A DNA stretch of 64,000 nt, taken from Dehalococcoidia bacterium (GTDB lineage Bacteria; Chloroflexota; Dehalococcoidia; Dehalococcoidales; UBA3254). The notes under the pieces were generated by a model, which was given only the letters and a program-made list of their open reading frames with translations, did not search any database and was not told the DNA's origin. The DNA is taken from the NCBI GenBank assembly GCA_025361145.1, contig JANYAV010000018.1, positions 62,001 through 126,000 on the forward strand. The letters are read 5' to 3'. The first letter of the stretch is position 1, and every line of letters begins with the position of its first letter. Both the position numbers and the translations under genes were made by a program. This document shows, piece after piece, positions 1-7,844 of this stretch.

Positions 1-86
1 AGCCTTGTTGATAGCTCAAAAAGCCAGGCGACAGTGTTGATTTCTAAAAGTAAAGGATGTTTACGATATGCGAATTTAGCAGACAT
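1..86 (-). CDS. Probable GH13 (alpha-amylase family) glycosidase, N-terminus only
   Basis: An ATG on the minus strand at 84-86 opens a frame that stays open to the left edge (28 residues visible). It reads MSAKFAYRKHPLLLEINT followed by VAWLFELSTR. The pattern HPLL-EINT-VWL-ELS is the usual opening of bacterial GH13 glycosidases, which hydrolyse alpha-glucans. A TACAAT-like box lies just upstream, near 98-103. A glucan hydrolase would fit an organism that also carries glycogen synthase (26734-28134). With so few residues the family call is tentative; the coding call is more secure than the function. Confidence 0.5.
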   Translation of the reverse strand, partial: MSAKFAYRKHPLLLEINTVAWLFELSTR

Positions 87-134
87 TTGTTTTATATTGT
101 ACTCTAAAAACTTTCAGATAGGTATGCTGAAACG

Positions 135-695
135 TTATTGTTTCTGTGGTTTAACCCGGAGGGGGATGCCCGCTACCATGAAATAGACTTCATCGGCGCT
201 GCGAGCTAGCATCTGGTTAGCGCGACCGAGAAAATCACGGTATAGCCGGGCCAGACGGTTGTCAGGCACGATATCCAGCCCAACCTCATTGCTAACAATA
301 ATGAAAGAGGCTGGGAGAGCCTTCAGACACTCCTGAAGCTCAGTGATCTCTTCGATAACTTGCTTCTCACTCTCAGCTTCGCTGAGAGTGGCGAATTGCT
401 CATCTGGATAACGGCATAAAAGGTTACTAACCAGCAGAGTGATACAGTCAATCAGGATCAACTCCTCTTTCTGATAGGCGATATCAATCTTGTCACCTAT
501 ATGCTGCTCAACTTCCAGTGTCCGCCAGTGAGTGGGACGCTCAGCCTGGTGTTTTTCAATGCGGAGACGCATGGATTCATCACCTGCGGAAGCCGTGGCC
601 ACAACAAGGACCGATTTGGCCTGAGCGGCCATCTCCTGCGCCAGATGGCTTTTACCGCTGCGAGCGCCGCCCAGAATCAAGGTTACCTTCTTCAT
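135..695 (-). CDS. cobU: Adenosylcobinamide kinase / adenosylcobinamide-phosphate guanylyltransferase (CobU)
   Basis: Bifunctional enzyme of late cobalamin assembly: it phosphorylates adenosylcobinamide and transfers GMP to give AdoCbi-GDP. The 186-residue protein has a P-loop GGARSGKS at residues 9-16, the RIEKH segment around His49 and RPTHWRTLE near His56 (the region of the GMP-accepting histidine), and the family C-terminal block NEVGLDIVP to GRANQMLA. The frame stays open 57 codons further upstream, but that part overlaps the preceding gene and has no family similarity; the ATG at 693-695 puts the P-loop at the normal distance. Last gene of the operon, 13 bases after the Dph6-like gene. 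Confidence 0.96.
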   Translation of the reverse strand: MKKVTLILGGARSGKSHLAQEMAAQAKSVLVVATASAGDESMRLRIEKHQAERPTHWRTLEVEQHIGDKIDIAYQKEELILIDCITLLVSNLLCRYPDEQFATLSEAESEKQVIEEITELQECLKALPASFIIVSNEVGLDIVPDNRLARLYRDFLGRANQMLARSADEVYFMVAGIPLRVKPQKQ

Positions 696-708
696 ATCAA
701 TCCACCGC

Positions 709-1380
709 CTATTTTGATACCAGTATCCCCTTGCCGATTTTGAGATACCAGTGATTATTTCTTTTTTCTGTCTTAGTATCTTGCAGTTCAAGGCGTTTTT
801 TAAAGAGCGGTCCATCCACCACGATGGTATGGAATTCACCGGCTTCTCCGCAAGGTGAGATTTCATCGTCGTGAGCCGACAGTTCTTTTAAAAATGCAGC
901 ATCGAATTTCCTGCCCAGCCATTCTTCACCCAAGAGATCAGCCTGCGTGGCGATTACTATTGCTTCAAATCCCAGGTCAATAAAATTTTTAGCGACATCT
1001 TCATGATGCTCCTGCCAGAGTGGTAAAATCGGCATGATTTTGGCATTGGAACAGATCCGGGTAATCCACTCTCTGTGGGGATTAAAGTCAATGTCCCCAA
1101 AAACCCCGTAATTAACCCCTTCAGCTTTCAATTTGCTGATGGTTGAGGTATAGATCGCTTCATAATTGGCGGAAGTGGTTGCCTGCTGCAACAAAGGCAG
1201 TCCCATCGCTTCAGCCTGCAGGCGAATCCAGCGGATAGAGAGGCCATGGGAGCAAGAACGCCTTTTATCATTAGTGACCATATTCAGCAAGCAGGCGACC
1301 TGGAAACCTTGTTGAACCGCCTGGTAGGCAGACTGGCAGCAATCCTTGCCGCCGCTCCAGGAAATAAAAGCTTTTTTCAT
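709..1380 (-). CDS. Dph6-like PP-loop ATP pyrophosphatase (diphthine-ammonia ligase family)
   Basis: A 223-residue adenine-nucleotide alpha-hydrolase of the DUF71/Dph6 family. The PP-loop SWSGGKDC sits at residues 7-14, and the C-terminal half has the family motif GEAGEFHTIVVDGPLF. Archaeal and eukaryotic relatives use ATP and ammonium to amidate diphthine on EF-2. Bacteria have no diphthamide, so the substrate here is unknown. It lies between cobC and cobU with 13-base gaps on both sides, inside a riboswitch-controlled B12 operon. That context suggests a corrinoid-related amidation or another ATP-dependent step, which is inference only. Confidence 0.85.
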   Translation of the reverse strand: MKKAFISWSGGKDCCQSAYQAVQQGFQVACLLNMVTNDKRRSCSHGLSIRWIRLQAEAMGLPLLQQATTSANYEAIYTSTISKLKAEGVNYGVFGDIDFNPHREWITRICSNAKIMPILPLWQEHHEDVAKNFIDLGFEAIVIATQADLLGEEWLGRKFDAAFLKELSAHDDEISPCGEAGEFHTIVVDGPLFKKRLELQDTKTEKRNNHWYLKIGKGILVSK

Positions 1381-1393
1381 TGTTTACACCTTT

Positions 1394-2017
1394 CTATAAT
1401 GTTCTGCACTTATCTACCAGATGGGACGTATCGTTTAAAAGACTCAGAATGGCCGTATTGGGGTAGATATCTAATATACTTAAAGAAGCCAGATCTACAC
1501 GGATATTCCAGCGGCTTTTCATATCCAGGTTTAACAATTGACAGATTAAAGAGCGTATTACACCGCTATGAGCTACCACCATGATTGTTTGTTCATGGTC
1601 GTGATTACAGAGGCGCGCCCTGAACTCCGCGATTCTTTCTTCCAATTGGGCCAACCCTTCACCTTCAGGGTATTGTATTCCGGTATCAAGGCCGGTCCAC
1701 ATCCTAGCAATCTCAGGAAAATGAGTTTGCACCTCGCTGAAGTTCAATCCCTCTATCTTCCCGAAATCGATTTCTCGCAATTCAGGACAGCCAGTTACTG
1801 GAAGATGGTGAAAGGCAGCCACGGTTTGTGCGGTGATCAAAGCCCTGCGCATTATCGAGGAATAAATACAATCAATTTTTTCAACAGCCAGACGGTCTCG
1901 CAATTGCTCGGCCTGTCTTAGCCCAACAGGCCCCAGTCCTACGTCAGTCCTTCCCCAGTAACGTTGTGAACTTTTGCTATCGGTTTCTCCATGTCTTACC
2001 AGTAGTAATTTAGGCAA
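1394..2017 (-). CDS. cobC: Alpha-ribazole phosphatase / histidine phosphatase (CobC)
   Basis: A histidine-phosphatase-superfamily protein of 207 residues with LVRHGETD at its start (catalytic His9), Arg57 in SSIMRRA, Glu82 in REIDFG and the second histidine in VVAHSG (His150). In cobalamin synthesis CobC removes the phosphate from alpha-ribazole-5'-phosphate or from cobalamin-5'-phosphate. Phosphoglycerate-mutase-like relatives share the fold, but the position between cobS and cobU supports the B12 role. The gap to cobS is 11 bases. Confidence 0.9.
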   Translation of the reverse strand: MPKLLLVRHGETDSKSSQRYWGRTDVGLGPVGLRQAEQLRDRLAVEKIDCIYSSIMRRALITAQTVAAFHHLPVTGCPELREIDFGKIEGLNFSEVQTHFPEIARMWTGLDTGIQYPEGEGLAQLEERIAEFRARLCNHDHEQTIMVVAHSGVIRSLICQLLNLDMKSRWNIRVDLASLSILDIYPNTAILSLLNDTSHLVDKCRTL

Positions 2018-2028
2018 GATTCCCCCTT

Positions 2029-2772
2029 TTAAAGCAACCAGTGATTATATACCAGTAGCAAAGCGATTAAAAGTACGATGACAAATGAAATTTCATTGAT
2101 TGCTCCATAGATATCACCTGTCAGTCCTCTCAAGCGGCTTTTGAAATACAACGACATTAAGCTTATTGTCAGCCAAACGCCGGCAAAAATAATCAGTCCG
2201 GCCCACCTGAACAAAACACCTGTCAGGGTCAGACTAACCAGAGTCGCAAAGATGAAATGACGGAGGCTAACCACCTCTTTGAAGGCTTTCCCCAGACCAG
2301 ACGGTCGGGCATATGGGTAGACAAAGATGGAATTGACCATTGCCCAACGGCTGAGGACAGGCGCCAGAATTAGTAATTGCGTCTTGATTGTGCCGGGTAT
2401 GTTGTTAAGGGTAATGTATTCAATAAGGAGGAAGAGAGCGAGCCCGATTGCGCCAAATCCACCGATACGGCTATCTTTCATGATGGCCAGGCGTTCCTCT
2501 GTAGCACGGTGTCCAGCCATGCCGTCCATGGTATCAGCCAACCCGTCCAGATGGAGCCCGCCGCTGAATAACGCGATAGCAAGCACCAGCAAAACATTAA
2601 CCACAGCAGCCGGCAGGATATAGCCTAACCCCCAGTTCATCCCCGCCAGGGCCAGGCCAATAACCAGACCCACGATAGGGAAGTAAACACTTGAACGGCC
2701 TACCTGTTCAGCAGTAAAACTGCGCTTGACAGGCAGTAACGTCAAGAATTGAAAAGCAGCTAGTAGTTCCAA
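2029..2772 (-). CDS. cobS: Adenosylcobinamide-GDP ribazoletransferase (cobalamin synthase, CobS)
   Basis: Polytopic membrane enzyme that joins AdoCbi-GDP to alpha-ribazole (phosphate) to give adenosylcobalamin (phosphate). The 247-residue protein starts with FQFLTLLPV and carries the family motif HLDGLADTMDG at residues 74-84, then KDSRIGGFGAIG at 99-110; both acidic clusters are expected to bind Mg and the nucleotide. Hydrophobic segments alternate along the rest of the chain. It starts only 4 bases after cobT ends, so the two are probably translationally coupled. Confidence 0.96.
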   Translation of the reverse strand: MELLAAFQFLTLLPVKRSFTAEQVGRSSVYFPIVGLVIGLALAGMNWGLGYILPAAVVNVLLVLAIALFSGGLHLDGLADTMDGMAGHRATEERLAIMKDSRIGGFGAIGLALFLLIEYITLNNIPGTIKTQLLILAPVLSRWAMVNSIFVYPYARPSGLGKAFKEVVSLRHFIFATLVSLTLTGVLFRWAGLIIFAGVWLTISLMSLYFKSRLRGLTGDIYGAINEISFVIVLLIALLLVYNHWLL

Positions 2773-2776
2773 AATA

Positions 2777-3835
2777 CTACTCCTTGTCCGATACTCCGGC
2801 TTCAGTAAAGGTAGCCATCTCGGAGAGGGTACGGCAGGCAGCGTCTGCCAATGCCATAGCTAAAGCGGCCCCGGTACCTTCACCCAGCCTCATACTTAAA
2901 TCCAGTAAAGGTTTCAGTCCAAGATAATCTAACAGGTATTTATGTCCCGGTTCAACTGAGACATGGCCTGCGATCAGATAGTCCTTGACCTGCGGGCAGA
3001 GTCCCACCGCGATCAAGGCAGCCGCGCCGGAAATGAAACCGTCTATCATAACCGGTACACGGTTGGCGGCAGCCCCCAGGATTACTCCAGCCAGACCGCC
3101 GATTTCAAATCCACCTACTTTTGCCAGCACTTCCAGCGGTTGATCGGAAGTTGGATTATTGACTTTAAGCGCCTTTTCAATGGCTGCGATTTTTCGTTGC
3201 AGCTGCTCATCGGAAAGGCCTGTACCCCGCCCCGTTACTTCCACGACACTTTTTCCTGTCATAACGGCGCAAATAGCGCTGCTGGCGGTGGTATTACCGA
3301 TGCCCATCTCGCCGGTACCCACGATATCCAGACCCTTATTTATTTCGGATTGCACTACTGCGATACCGGTCTCGATAGATTGCCTGGCCTCGTCGAGGGT
3401 CATTGCCGGGCCAGAACACATATTGCGGGTACCTTGAGCGATTTTGTGATGATGGATACCCATGAAAGCGGAGGTTTTTCCGGCGATGCCGATATCTACC
3501 ACTACTACTTTGGCCCCGATCTGGCGGCAGATGACCGTAATGGCCGCCCCACCCCGTACGAAATTCAGCACCATCTGCGCGGTTACTTCCTGTGGATAGG
3601 CGCTGGTGCCTTCAGCGACTACTCCATGATCGGCTACCATTACAACCACCGCTTTACGGGTTACCTGCGGACGGGCCTTTGCTTGTATACCCGCTATTTG
3701 AATAGAGAGATCCTCCAGTTTGCCTAGACTTCCCGCAGGTTTGGTCAGGGTTTCCTGTCTGGCCCTCGCCAGTGACAGCGCATTTTTGTCCAGGGGCTGA
3801 ATGCTTTTGATTGTATCAACTAAAGATTTTGGCAT
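2777..3835 (-). CDS. cobT: Nicotinate-nucleotide--dimethylbenzimidazole phosphoribosyltransferase (CobT)
   Basis: Activates the lower-ligand base by making alpha-ribazole-5'-phosphate from nicotinate mononucleotide. The 352-residue protein matches the family along its length: KPAGSLGKLEDL near residue 33, VVMVADHGVV, TGEMGIGNTTASSA in the middle, GFISGAAALIA, and the C-terminal SVEPGHKYLL and RLGEGTGAALAM, where the glutamate is the likely catalytic base. Length and motifs are normal. A 37-base gap separates it from the asparagine-synthase-like gene upstream. Confidence 0.96.
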   Translation of the reverse strand: MPKSLVDTIKSIQPLDKNALSLARARQETLTKPAGSLGKLEDLSIQIAGIQAKARPQVTRKAVVVMVADHGVVAEGTSAYPQEVTAQMVLNFVRGGAAITVICRQIGAKVVVVDIGIAGKTSAFMGIHHHKIAQGTRNMCSGPAMTLDEARQSIETGIAVVQSEINKGLDIVGTGEMGIGNTTASSAICAVMTGKSVVEVTGRGTGLSDEQLQRKIAAIEKALKVNNPTSDQPLEVLAKVGGFEIGGLAGVILGAAANRVPVMIDGFISGAAALIAVGLCPQVKDYLIAGHVSVEPGHKYLLDYLGLKPLLDLSMRLGEGTGAALAMALADAACRTLSEMATFTEAGVSDKE

Positions 3836-3872
3836 TATACTCCTTTTTTATCTGAGAGTTATTTTTTGTTTT

Positions 3873-4859
3873 TTAACTTGATATTGGATATGCTCCGCAA
3901 ATTCGGCAATAAGAGGTGCTTTCTTTAAAATTTCCGCTGCATTCAGGGCATTTTCTGCCCTCGACCGCGCTGAGATGGGGAATTCCATGTAAATGCCTGT
4001 ATAGTTCGTAGTAGTGCAGGTGTTCTTTGCTGCGGATTTTAACCCGATCTTCGTTCCAATATAGTGTCTTTTTGCGGCTGAACTCATTGTCCGGGATTCT
4101 GTTTTCAAAACAGGCCGAAAGCGTGGTAGTCCCTGTTCCTACTTCCAGGGGTGCTTTAGTTCGCCAGACTATCCCCGGTGATAAGAGACTTTCAAAAGCC
4201 TGGCGCAGAATAAATTTGCCAAAAGTTTGCCCTTCATGTTTGCCAACCTTGAATGAGGAATCAAGATTCATTGCCAAGGCTTTAAACTCAGGGTCGAGAA
4301 TTGGCAGAAGGACGTCAATCCCCAGATTCTGAGATAAAGGAATCGAGGAAAAGGACATATTTTCCCACATTTTAGCTAGTTCCGTGTCCAGTTGCGCTTT
4401 AGCAAGATCAAAAAAGAAACTGTAGCCGGCAAATAGCTCATCGCTGCCGTCACCGGTCATGACAGATGACAGACCGTGTGCTTTAGCTATTTTCAGTCCG
4501 ATATAACAGGCTGCGCTGTTGCGTACCTCCATAGGATCAAAGGAACCCAGAATTTTAATTGTGTTGGAAATACCCTCCTCCATTTCAGCTTCTCCGATGG
4601 AATGGATGGAATGTTCGAGATTAAAAAGTTTAGCTACTTTTTTAGCATATTCAATATCGGGAGCAGGGGCTCCTTTCAAGCCCAGCGTAAGACAATAGGG
4701 TTTCTGGTATCTGGAAGCCAGTCCGGCCAGGATAGAGGTATCCAGCCCCCCGGAGAGCAACAATCCTTCGCTCAGATTGCGTTTTACACTCGCCTCGAGG
4801 GCACATCTAATAGCCTCAATACTGGCCTGTAATGATTTCGAATTATTAAACTCCGGCAT
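3873..4859 (-). CDS. Asparagine-synthase-like PP-loop enzyme without glutaminase domain, with C-terminal zinc ribbon
   Basis: A 328-residue protein matching only the synthetase half of asparagine synthase B. The ATP-pyrophosphatase loop SGGLDTS is at residues 36-42 and GDGSDELFAGY at 136-146. The N-terminal glutamine-hydrolysing domain (Cys2) is absent, so any amidation would need free ammonia or another protein's ammonia. The last 30 residues add CPEC (304-307) and CRIC (318-321), a zinc-ribbon-like knuckle pair not usual for AsnB. The gene overlaps cobD by 14 bases and precedes cobT, so it is co-expressed with corrinoid salvage. The substrate is unknown; neither true asparagine synthesis nor a corrinoid side-chain reaction is shown by sequence. 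Confidence 0.85.
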   Translation of the reverse strand: MPEFNNSKSLQASIEAIRCALEASVKRNLSEGLLLSGGLDTSILAGLASRYQKPYCLTLGLKGAPAPDIEYAKKVAKLFNLEHSIHSIGEAEMEEGISNTIKILGSFDPMEVRNSAACYIGLKIAKAHGLSSVMTGDGSDELFAGYSFFFDLAKAQLDTELAKMWENMSFSSIPLSQNLGIDVLLPILDPEFKALAMNLDSSFKVGKHEGQTFGKFILRQAFESLLSPGIVWRTKAPLEVGTGTTTLSACFENRIPDNEFSRKKTLYWNEDRVKIRSKEHLHYYELYRHLHGIPHLSAVEGRKCPECSGNFKESTSYCRICGAYPISS

Positions 4860-6099
4860 TCAATTCCCCCTTCTCTTGTAGCCTGTTAATAGTACCAATC
4901 AACTTTCGGCATTCGATAAAAGTCCGCGAGGCGATACGGACATAACCTGGCAGTCCGAAAGAAGCGCAATCGCGCACTATGATACCCTCTTTCATCAGAG
5001 ATTGACGAAAAGTTTTTCCACTCATCACTTTTAACAGAATAAAATTCGTTTTGGAAGGCAGAGTAGTTAATCCGAGCTTATTCAATTCTCTGATTAGATA
5101 TAATTTAGCCTGCCGGATTCTTTTTTGACATTGTATTAGATAGGCTTCCGCGTCAAGCACAGCTATACCGGCCTGTTGAGCTCCGCTATTTACATTCCAG
5201 GGTGGACAGACGAGGCGGAGAGTATTGATAATATTAACCCCGGCGGCAGCATATCCCAGGCGCAAGCCAGCCAGTCCGTAATCTTTGGTGAGGGAGCGCA
5301 GAAAAATAATATTGCCCAAATCAATCAAAGATTGAGAGTACAAGGATTCATTTACAAAATTGGGAAGAGCTTCACCCGAAGAAATGGTATTGACGTCATC
5401 TGCAGAGTTGGCATGGGGTTTAGCCACAGAATTTATATAAGCTTCATCGAGAGAATTGGGAAGAGCTTCATCTAGAGAATCGATATAGGCTTCATCAACG
5501 AAATTGATATAGGCTTCGTCCAGAATCAGCAGCGCATCACCCAGATTTGAGATGAGAGTTTCTATTTGTTTGCGGTTAAAAAATTGGCCGGTGGGGTTAT
5601 TGGGGTTACACAGAAAGACGGCCTTTGGGCGATATTTCCGGACGGCTGCGAGCAAGCCCTTCATCGTTTCAGACTCAGTTTTCTGCCATTCCATCTGGTA
5701 GTTAATCACCTCTGCCCCGGCGATGCGGGAGGCGGTTTCATATTCGCTATAGGTAGGGCAGGGAATCAGAACCCGGTCTCCTTTATTAAAATAAGCCAAA
5801 GCAATAAGCCTGATCAACTCGGTGGAACCATTGCCTGCCAGAAGGTTTTCTACCGGAACTCCGAGTTTTTGAGATAGCTTTAAACGCAATGCAAGGCTCT
5901 GGGAGTCCGGATACAGGTTGATTTTAAGGCCCTGTAAACTTTTCCGGACAGCTGCGGGAGGAGGGTAGGGATTGCAGCAGACGCTAAAGTCCAGCATATG
6001 GTCAGCAGATAAGCCCATGCTCTCAAGTTCAGAGTAGTTGGGGCCGCCGTGCGTTACGGTAGGAATATTATTTAGTTCAGGCCTGGGTAGTAAGGGCAA
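4846..6099 (-). CDS. cobD: Threonine-phosphate decarboxylase (CobD), aminotransferase fold, with internal repeat expansion
   Basis: PLP enzyme of the histidinol-phosphate aminotransferase family. In B12 assembly it decarboxylates threonine phosphate to aminopropanol phosphate, the linker used by CbiB. The N-terminus HGGPNYSELESMG and the DFSVCCNPYPPP motif are CobD-like. CNPNNPTG is at residues 164-171, the pyridine-nitrogen aspartate is Asp194 in LILDEAYINF, and the PLP lysine is Lys272 in SLTKDYGLAGLRLGY. At 417 residues it is about 50 longer than usual: residues 194-257 hold a run of eight-residue repeats copied from DEAYINFV. It overlaps cbiB by 23 bases and the downstream gene by 14. Confidence 0.93.
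   Translation of the reverse strand: MPLLPRPELNNIPTVTHGGPNYSELESMGLSADHMLDFSVCCNPYPPPAAVRKSLQGLKINLYPDSQSLALRLKLSQKLGVPVENLLAGNGSTELIRLIALAYFNKGDRVLIPCPTYSEYETASRIAGAEVINYQMEWQKTESETMKGLLAAVRKYRPKAVFLCNPNNPTGQFFNRKQIETLISNLGDALLILDEAYINFVDEAYIDSLDEALPNSLDEAYINSVAKPHANSADDVNTISSGEALPNFVNESLYSQSLIDLGNIIFLRSLTKDYGLAGLRLGYAAAGVNIINTLRLVCPPWNVNSGAQQAGIAVLDAEAYLIQCQKRIRQAKLYLIRELNKLGLTTLPSKTNFILLKVMSGKTFRQSLMKEGIIVRDCASFGLPGYVRIASRTFIECRKLIGTINRLQEKGELNAGV
5329..5520 (-). repeat. In-frame 24-bp tandem repeats inside cobD
   Basis: Read on the minus strand, this stretch encodes successive eight-residue units: DEAYINFV, DEAYIDSL, DEALPNSL, DEAYINSV, AKPHANSA, DDVNTISS, GEALPNFV, NESLYSQS. The first is the normal active-site strand; the rest look like progressively decayed copies. 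The unit is 24 bp, so the frame is kept. It lies between the pyridine-binding Asp194 and the PLP lysine Lys272. Confidence 0.85.
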
Positions 6100-7015
6100 A
6101 GCGAGTTACCTCCACTGCAAAACACAGGAAAAACCAGGAAAAAGCTGAAACAAACATTAACTGCAAAGAGTAATCAATAGTACGCGGAACCAGGGGCTGC
6201 ATATCATCACCCAGTTGGTAATGGCCCAGTTTGGTTAAGCGCAGCTCAAGAGCCCCGGCAGCGGCAGACATGGACCAACCCGCGTTGGGACTGGCGGTTT
6301 TAGCATGATCACGAAGCATAATGCGCCAGGCTGCCCGGGTATTTTTTCTTAATAAAATAGCTGCCAGAACGAAAAATAAACCGGTGAGCCTGGCCGGAAT
6401 GATATTAGCCACATCATCCAGCCTGGCAGCGAATTTACCCAGATATTCATATTGGCCGTGACGGCCAATCATGGCATCCAGTGTATTGATCACCCTGTAA
6501 GCAATCGCCCCGGGAATGCCCAGGATCAAGAAATAAAACAGAGGCGCCACAAAACTATCGCAGGTGTTTTCAGTTACCGATTCCACCGTGGCGGAAACGA
6601 CCAGGGGTTCTGTCAGATCGTGGGCATCGCGTTTTACCATGGAACGCAATCCAAAGCGAGCTTCGGCCAGGTTATTATTCAGTAAAAGTTGTTTTATTTT
6701 TAGGGCAGCTTGCTGTAATTCTTTTAAAGAGAAGGTGGTCTTGAAAAGGGTCATGCCGGCGAGGATATAAACTAAAAAATTCCAGTCTTTCAGGTAGGCC
6801 AGGAGATAATAGGCAGGGACCGCAAACAAGCCGATAGTAATCAGTGTTAAAATTGTGCCGAAAATAAACTGGAAAAGGGGCTTGCGGTTAAGTCCCCATT
6901 TTTCCCAAACAGCGGTAAAATGTCCCATCCAGACCACCGGATGCAAGGCTAGCGGCGGTTCTCTGAATAGCAGGTCGATTACCAGCGCTCCAGTTAAGAT
7001 TAATATTAGATCCAT
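6077..7015 (-). CDS. cbiB: Adenosylcobinamide-phosphate synthase (CbiB)
   Basis: Integral membrane enzyme that condenses adenosylcobyric acid with aminopropanol (phosphate) to give adenosylcobinamide (phosphate). The 312-residue protein has the family start (ALVIDLLFREPPLALHPVVW then MGH), the VKRDAHDLTEP and VESVTENTCDSFVAPLFY blocks near residues 128-155, the VINTLDAMIGRHGQYEYLG block, and a late SPNAGWSMSAAAGAL. It overlaps the BtuD-like stop by one base and cobD by 23 bases, which indicates tight coupling with the enzyme that supplies its substrate. Confidence 0.96.
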   Translation of the reverse strand: MDLILILTGALVIDLLFREPPLALHPVVWMGHFTAVWEKWGLNRKPLFQFIFGTILTLITIGLFAVPAYYLLAYLKDWNFLVYILAGMTLFKTTFSLKELQQAALKIKQLLLNNNLAEARFGLRSMVKRDAHDLTEPLVVSATVESVTENTCDSFVAPLFYFLILGIPGAIAYRVINTLDAMIGRHGQYEYLGKFAARLDDVANIIPARLTGLFFVLAAILLRKNTRAAWRIMLRDHAKTASPNAGWSMSAAAGALELRLTKLGHYQLGDDMQPLVPRTIDYSLQLMFVSAFSWFFLCFAVEVTRFALTTQA

Positions 7016-7836
7016 CAGTTTTTACTCAACGAAATATTATTAGAGTTATTGGTCTCAGTTTTATGACTGACCAGTACCACCGGCAAAGCGTTTAAGGGGT
7101 GGGGGTAGATCTGGCTTTCCATAGCATAAACCGCCCGGATATTCTCGGCGGTTACTACCTGTTGAGGTGAGCCCTGGGCGAAAAGGCGGCCATCTTTCAG
7201 CATTATCAGCCGATCGCAATATTGGGCTGCCAAGTTGAGATCATGCAGTGTAATCATGACCGCCAGTTTATTTTCCTGGCAGAGGTCCCTGATAAGGTCC
7301 AGAATCGCGGTCTGATGATTGATATCCAGGTTAGCGGTAGGCTCATCCAGCAGTATGATTCCCGTTCCCTGCGCCAGCACGCGCGCGATAGTCACTCTCT
7401 GGCGTTCGCCACCGGAAAGCTCGCTCATCCGGCGTCCGGCCAGATTGGTGATGCCGGTGCGCTCCATGGCCCAACCGGTTATTCTAAGGTCGGTGGCGCT
7501 TTCTTGGCGCAGCAAACCCAGATATGGAGTTCGGCCTAAAAGAACAATTTCAGCCACAGTAAAAGTATCGGGCATGGAGGGATTTTGCGGCACAACACCA
7601 ATTATTTTGGCCAGCTGGCTGCGGGAAAGGTTATTGAGTACTTTATCATCCAGTTTGATCTGTCCTGATCCCAGGGAAATAACCCGGCTGAGCGCCTTGA
7701 TAATAGTGCTCTTGCCGCAGCCGTTGGGACCGATTAAGCCCAATATTTCTCCGGCTATGACCTGAAAACTCAGGTTAGTCACCACAGGGTGGTGATCGTA
7801 ACCTAAGGATATATTTTGGATTTCTAATTTTTCCAT
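7015..7836 (-). CDS. btuD: Corrinoid/iron-siderophore-type ABC transporter ATP-binding protein (BtuD-like)
   Basis: A 273-residue ABC ATPase of the FecE/BtuD class. Walker A GPNGCGKS is at residues 36-43; it also has a Q-loop (VVPQNP), the signature LSGGERQR, Walker B IILLDEPTANLD and the switch histidine in TLHDLN. It powers the BtuC-like permease encoded 8 bases upstream. The family also moves haem and siderophores, but the upstream cobalamin riboswitch and the downstream cob genes point to corrinoids. Confidence 0.92.
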   Translation of the reverse strand: MEKLEIQNISLGYDHHPVVTNLSFQVIAGEILGLIGPNGCGKSTIIKALSRVISLGSGQIKLDDKVLNNLSRSQLAKIIGVVPQNPSMPDTFTVAEIVLLGRTPYLGLLRQESATDLRITGWAMERTGITNLAGRRMSELSGGERQRVTIARVLAQGTGIILLDEPTANLDINHQTAILDLIRDLCQENKLAVMITLHDLNLAAQYCDRLIMLKDGRLFAQGSPQQVVTAENIRAVYAMESQIYPHPLNALPVVLVSHKTETNNSNNISLSKN

Positions 7837-7844
7837 CTGCTGCC

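Noticed and set aside
696-866. N-terminal extension of CobU by 57 codons
   Set aside because: It overlaps the end of the Dph6-like gene and puts the P-loop far from the N-terminus; the internal ATG gives the normal family start.
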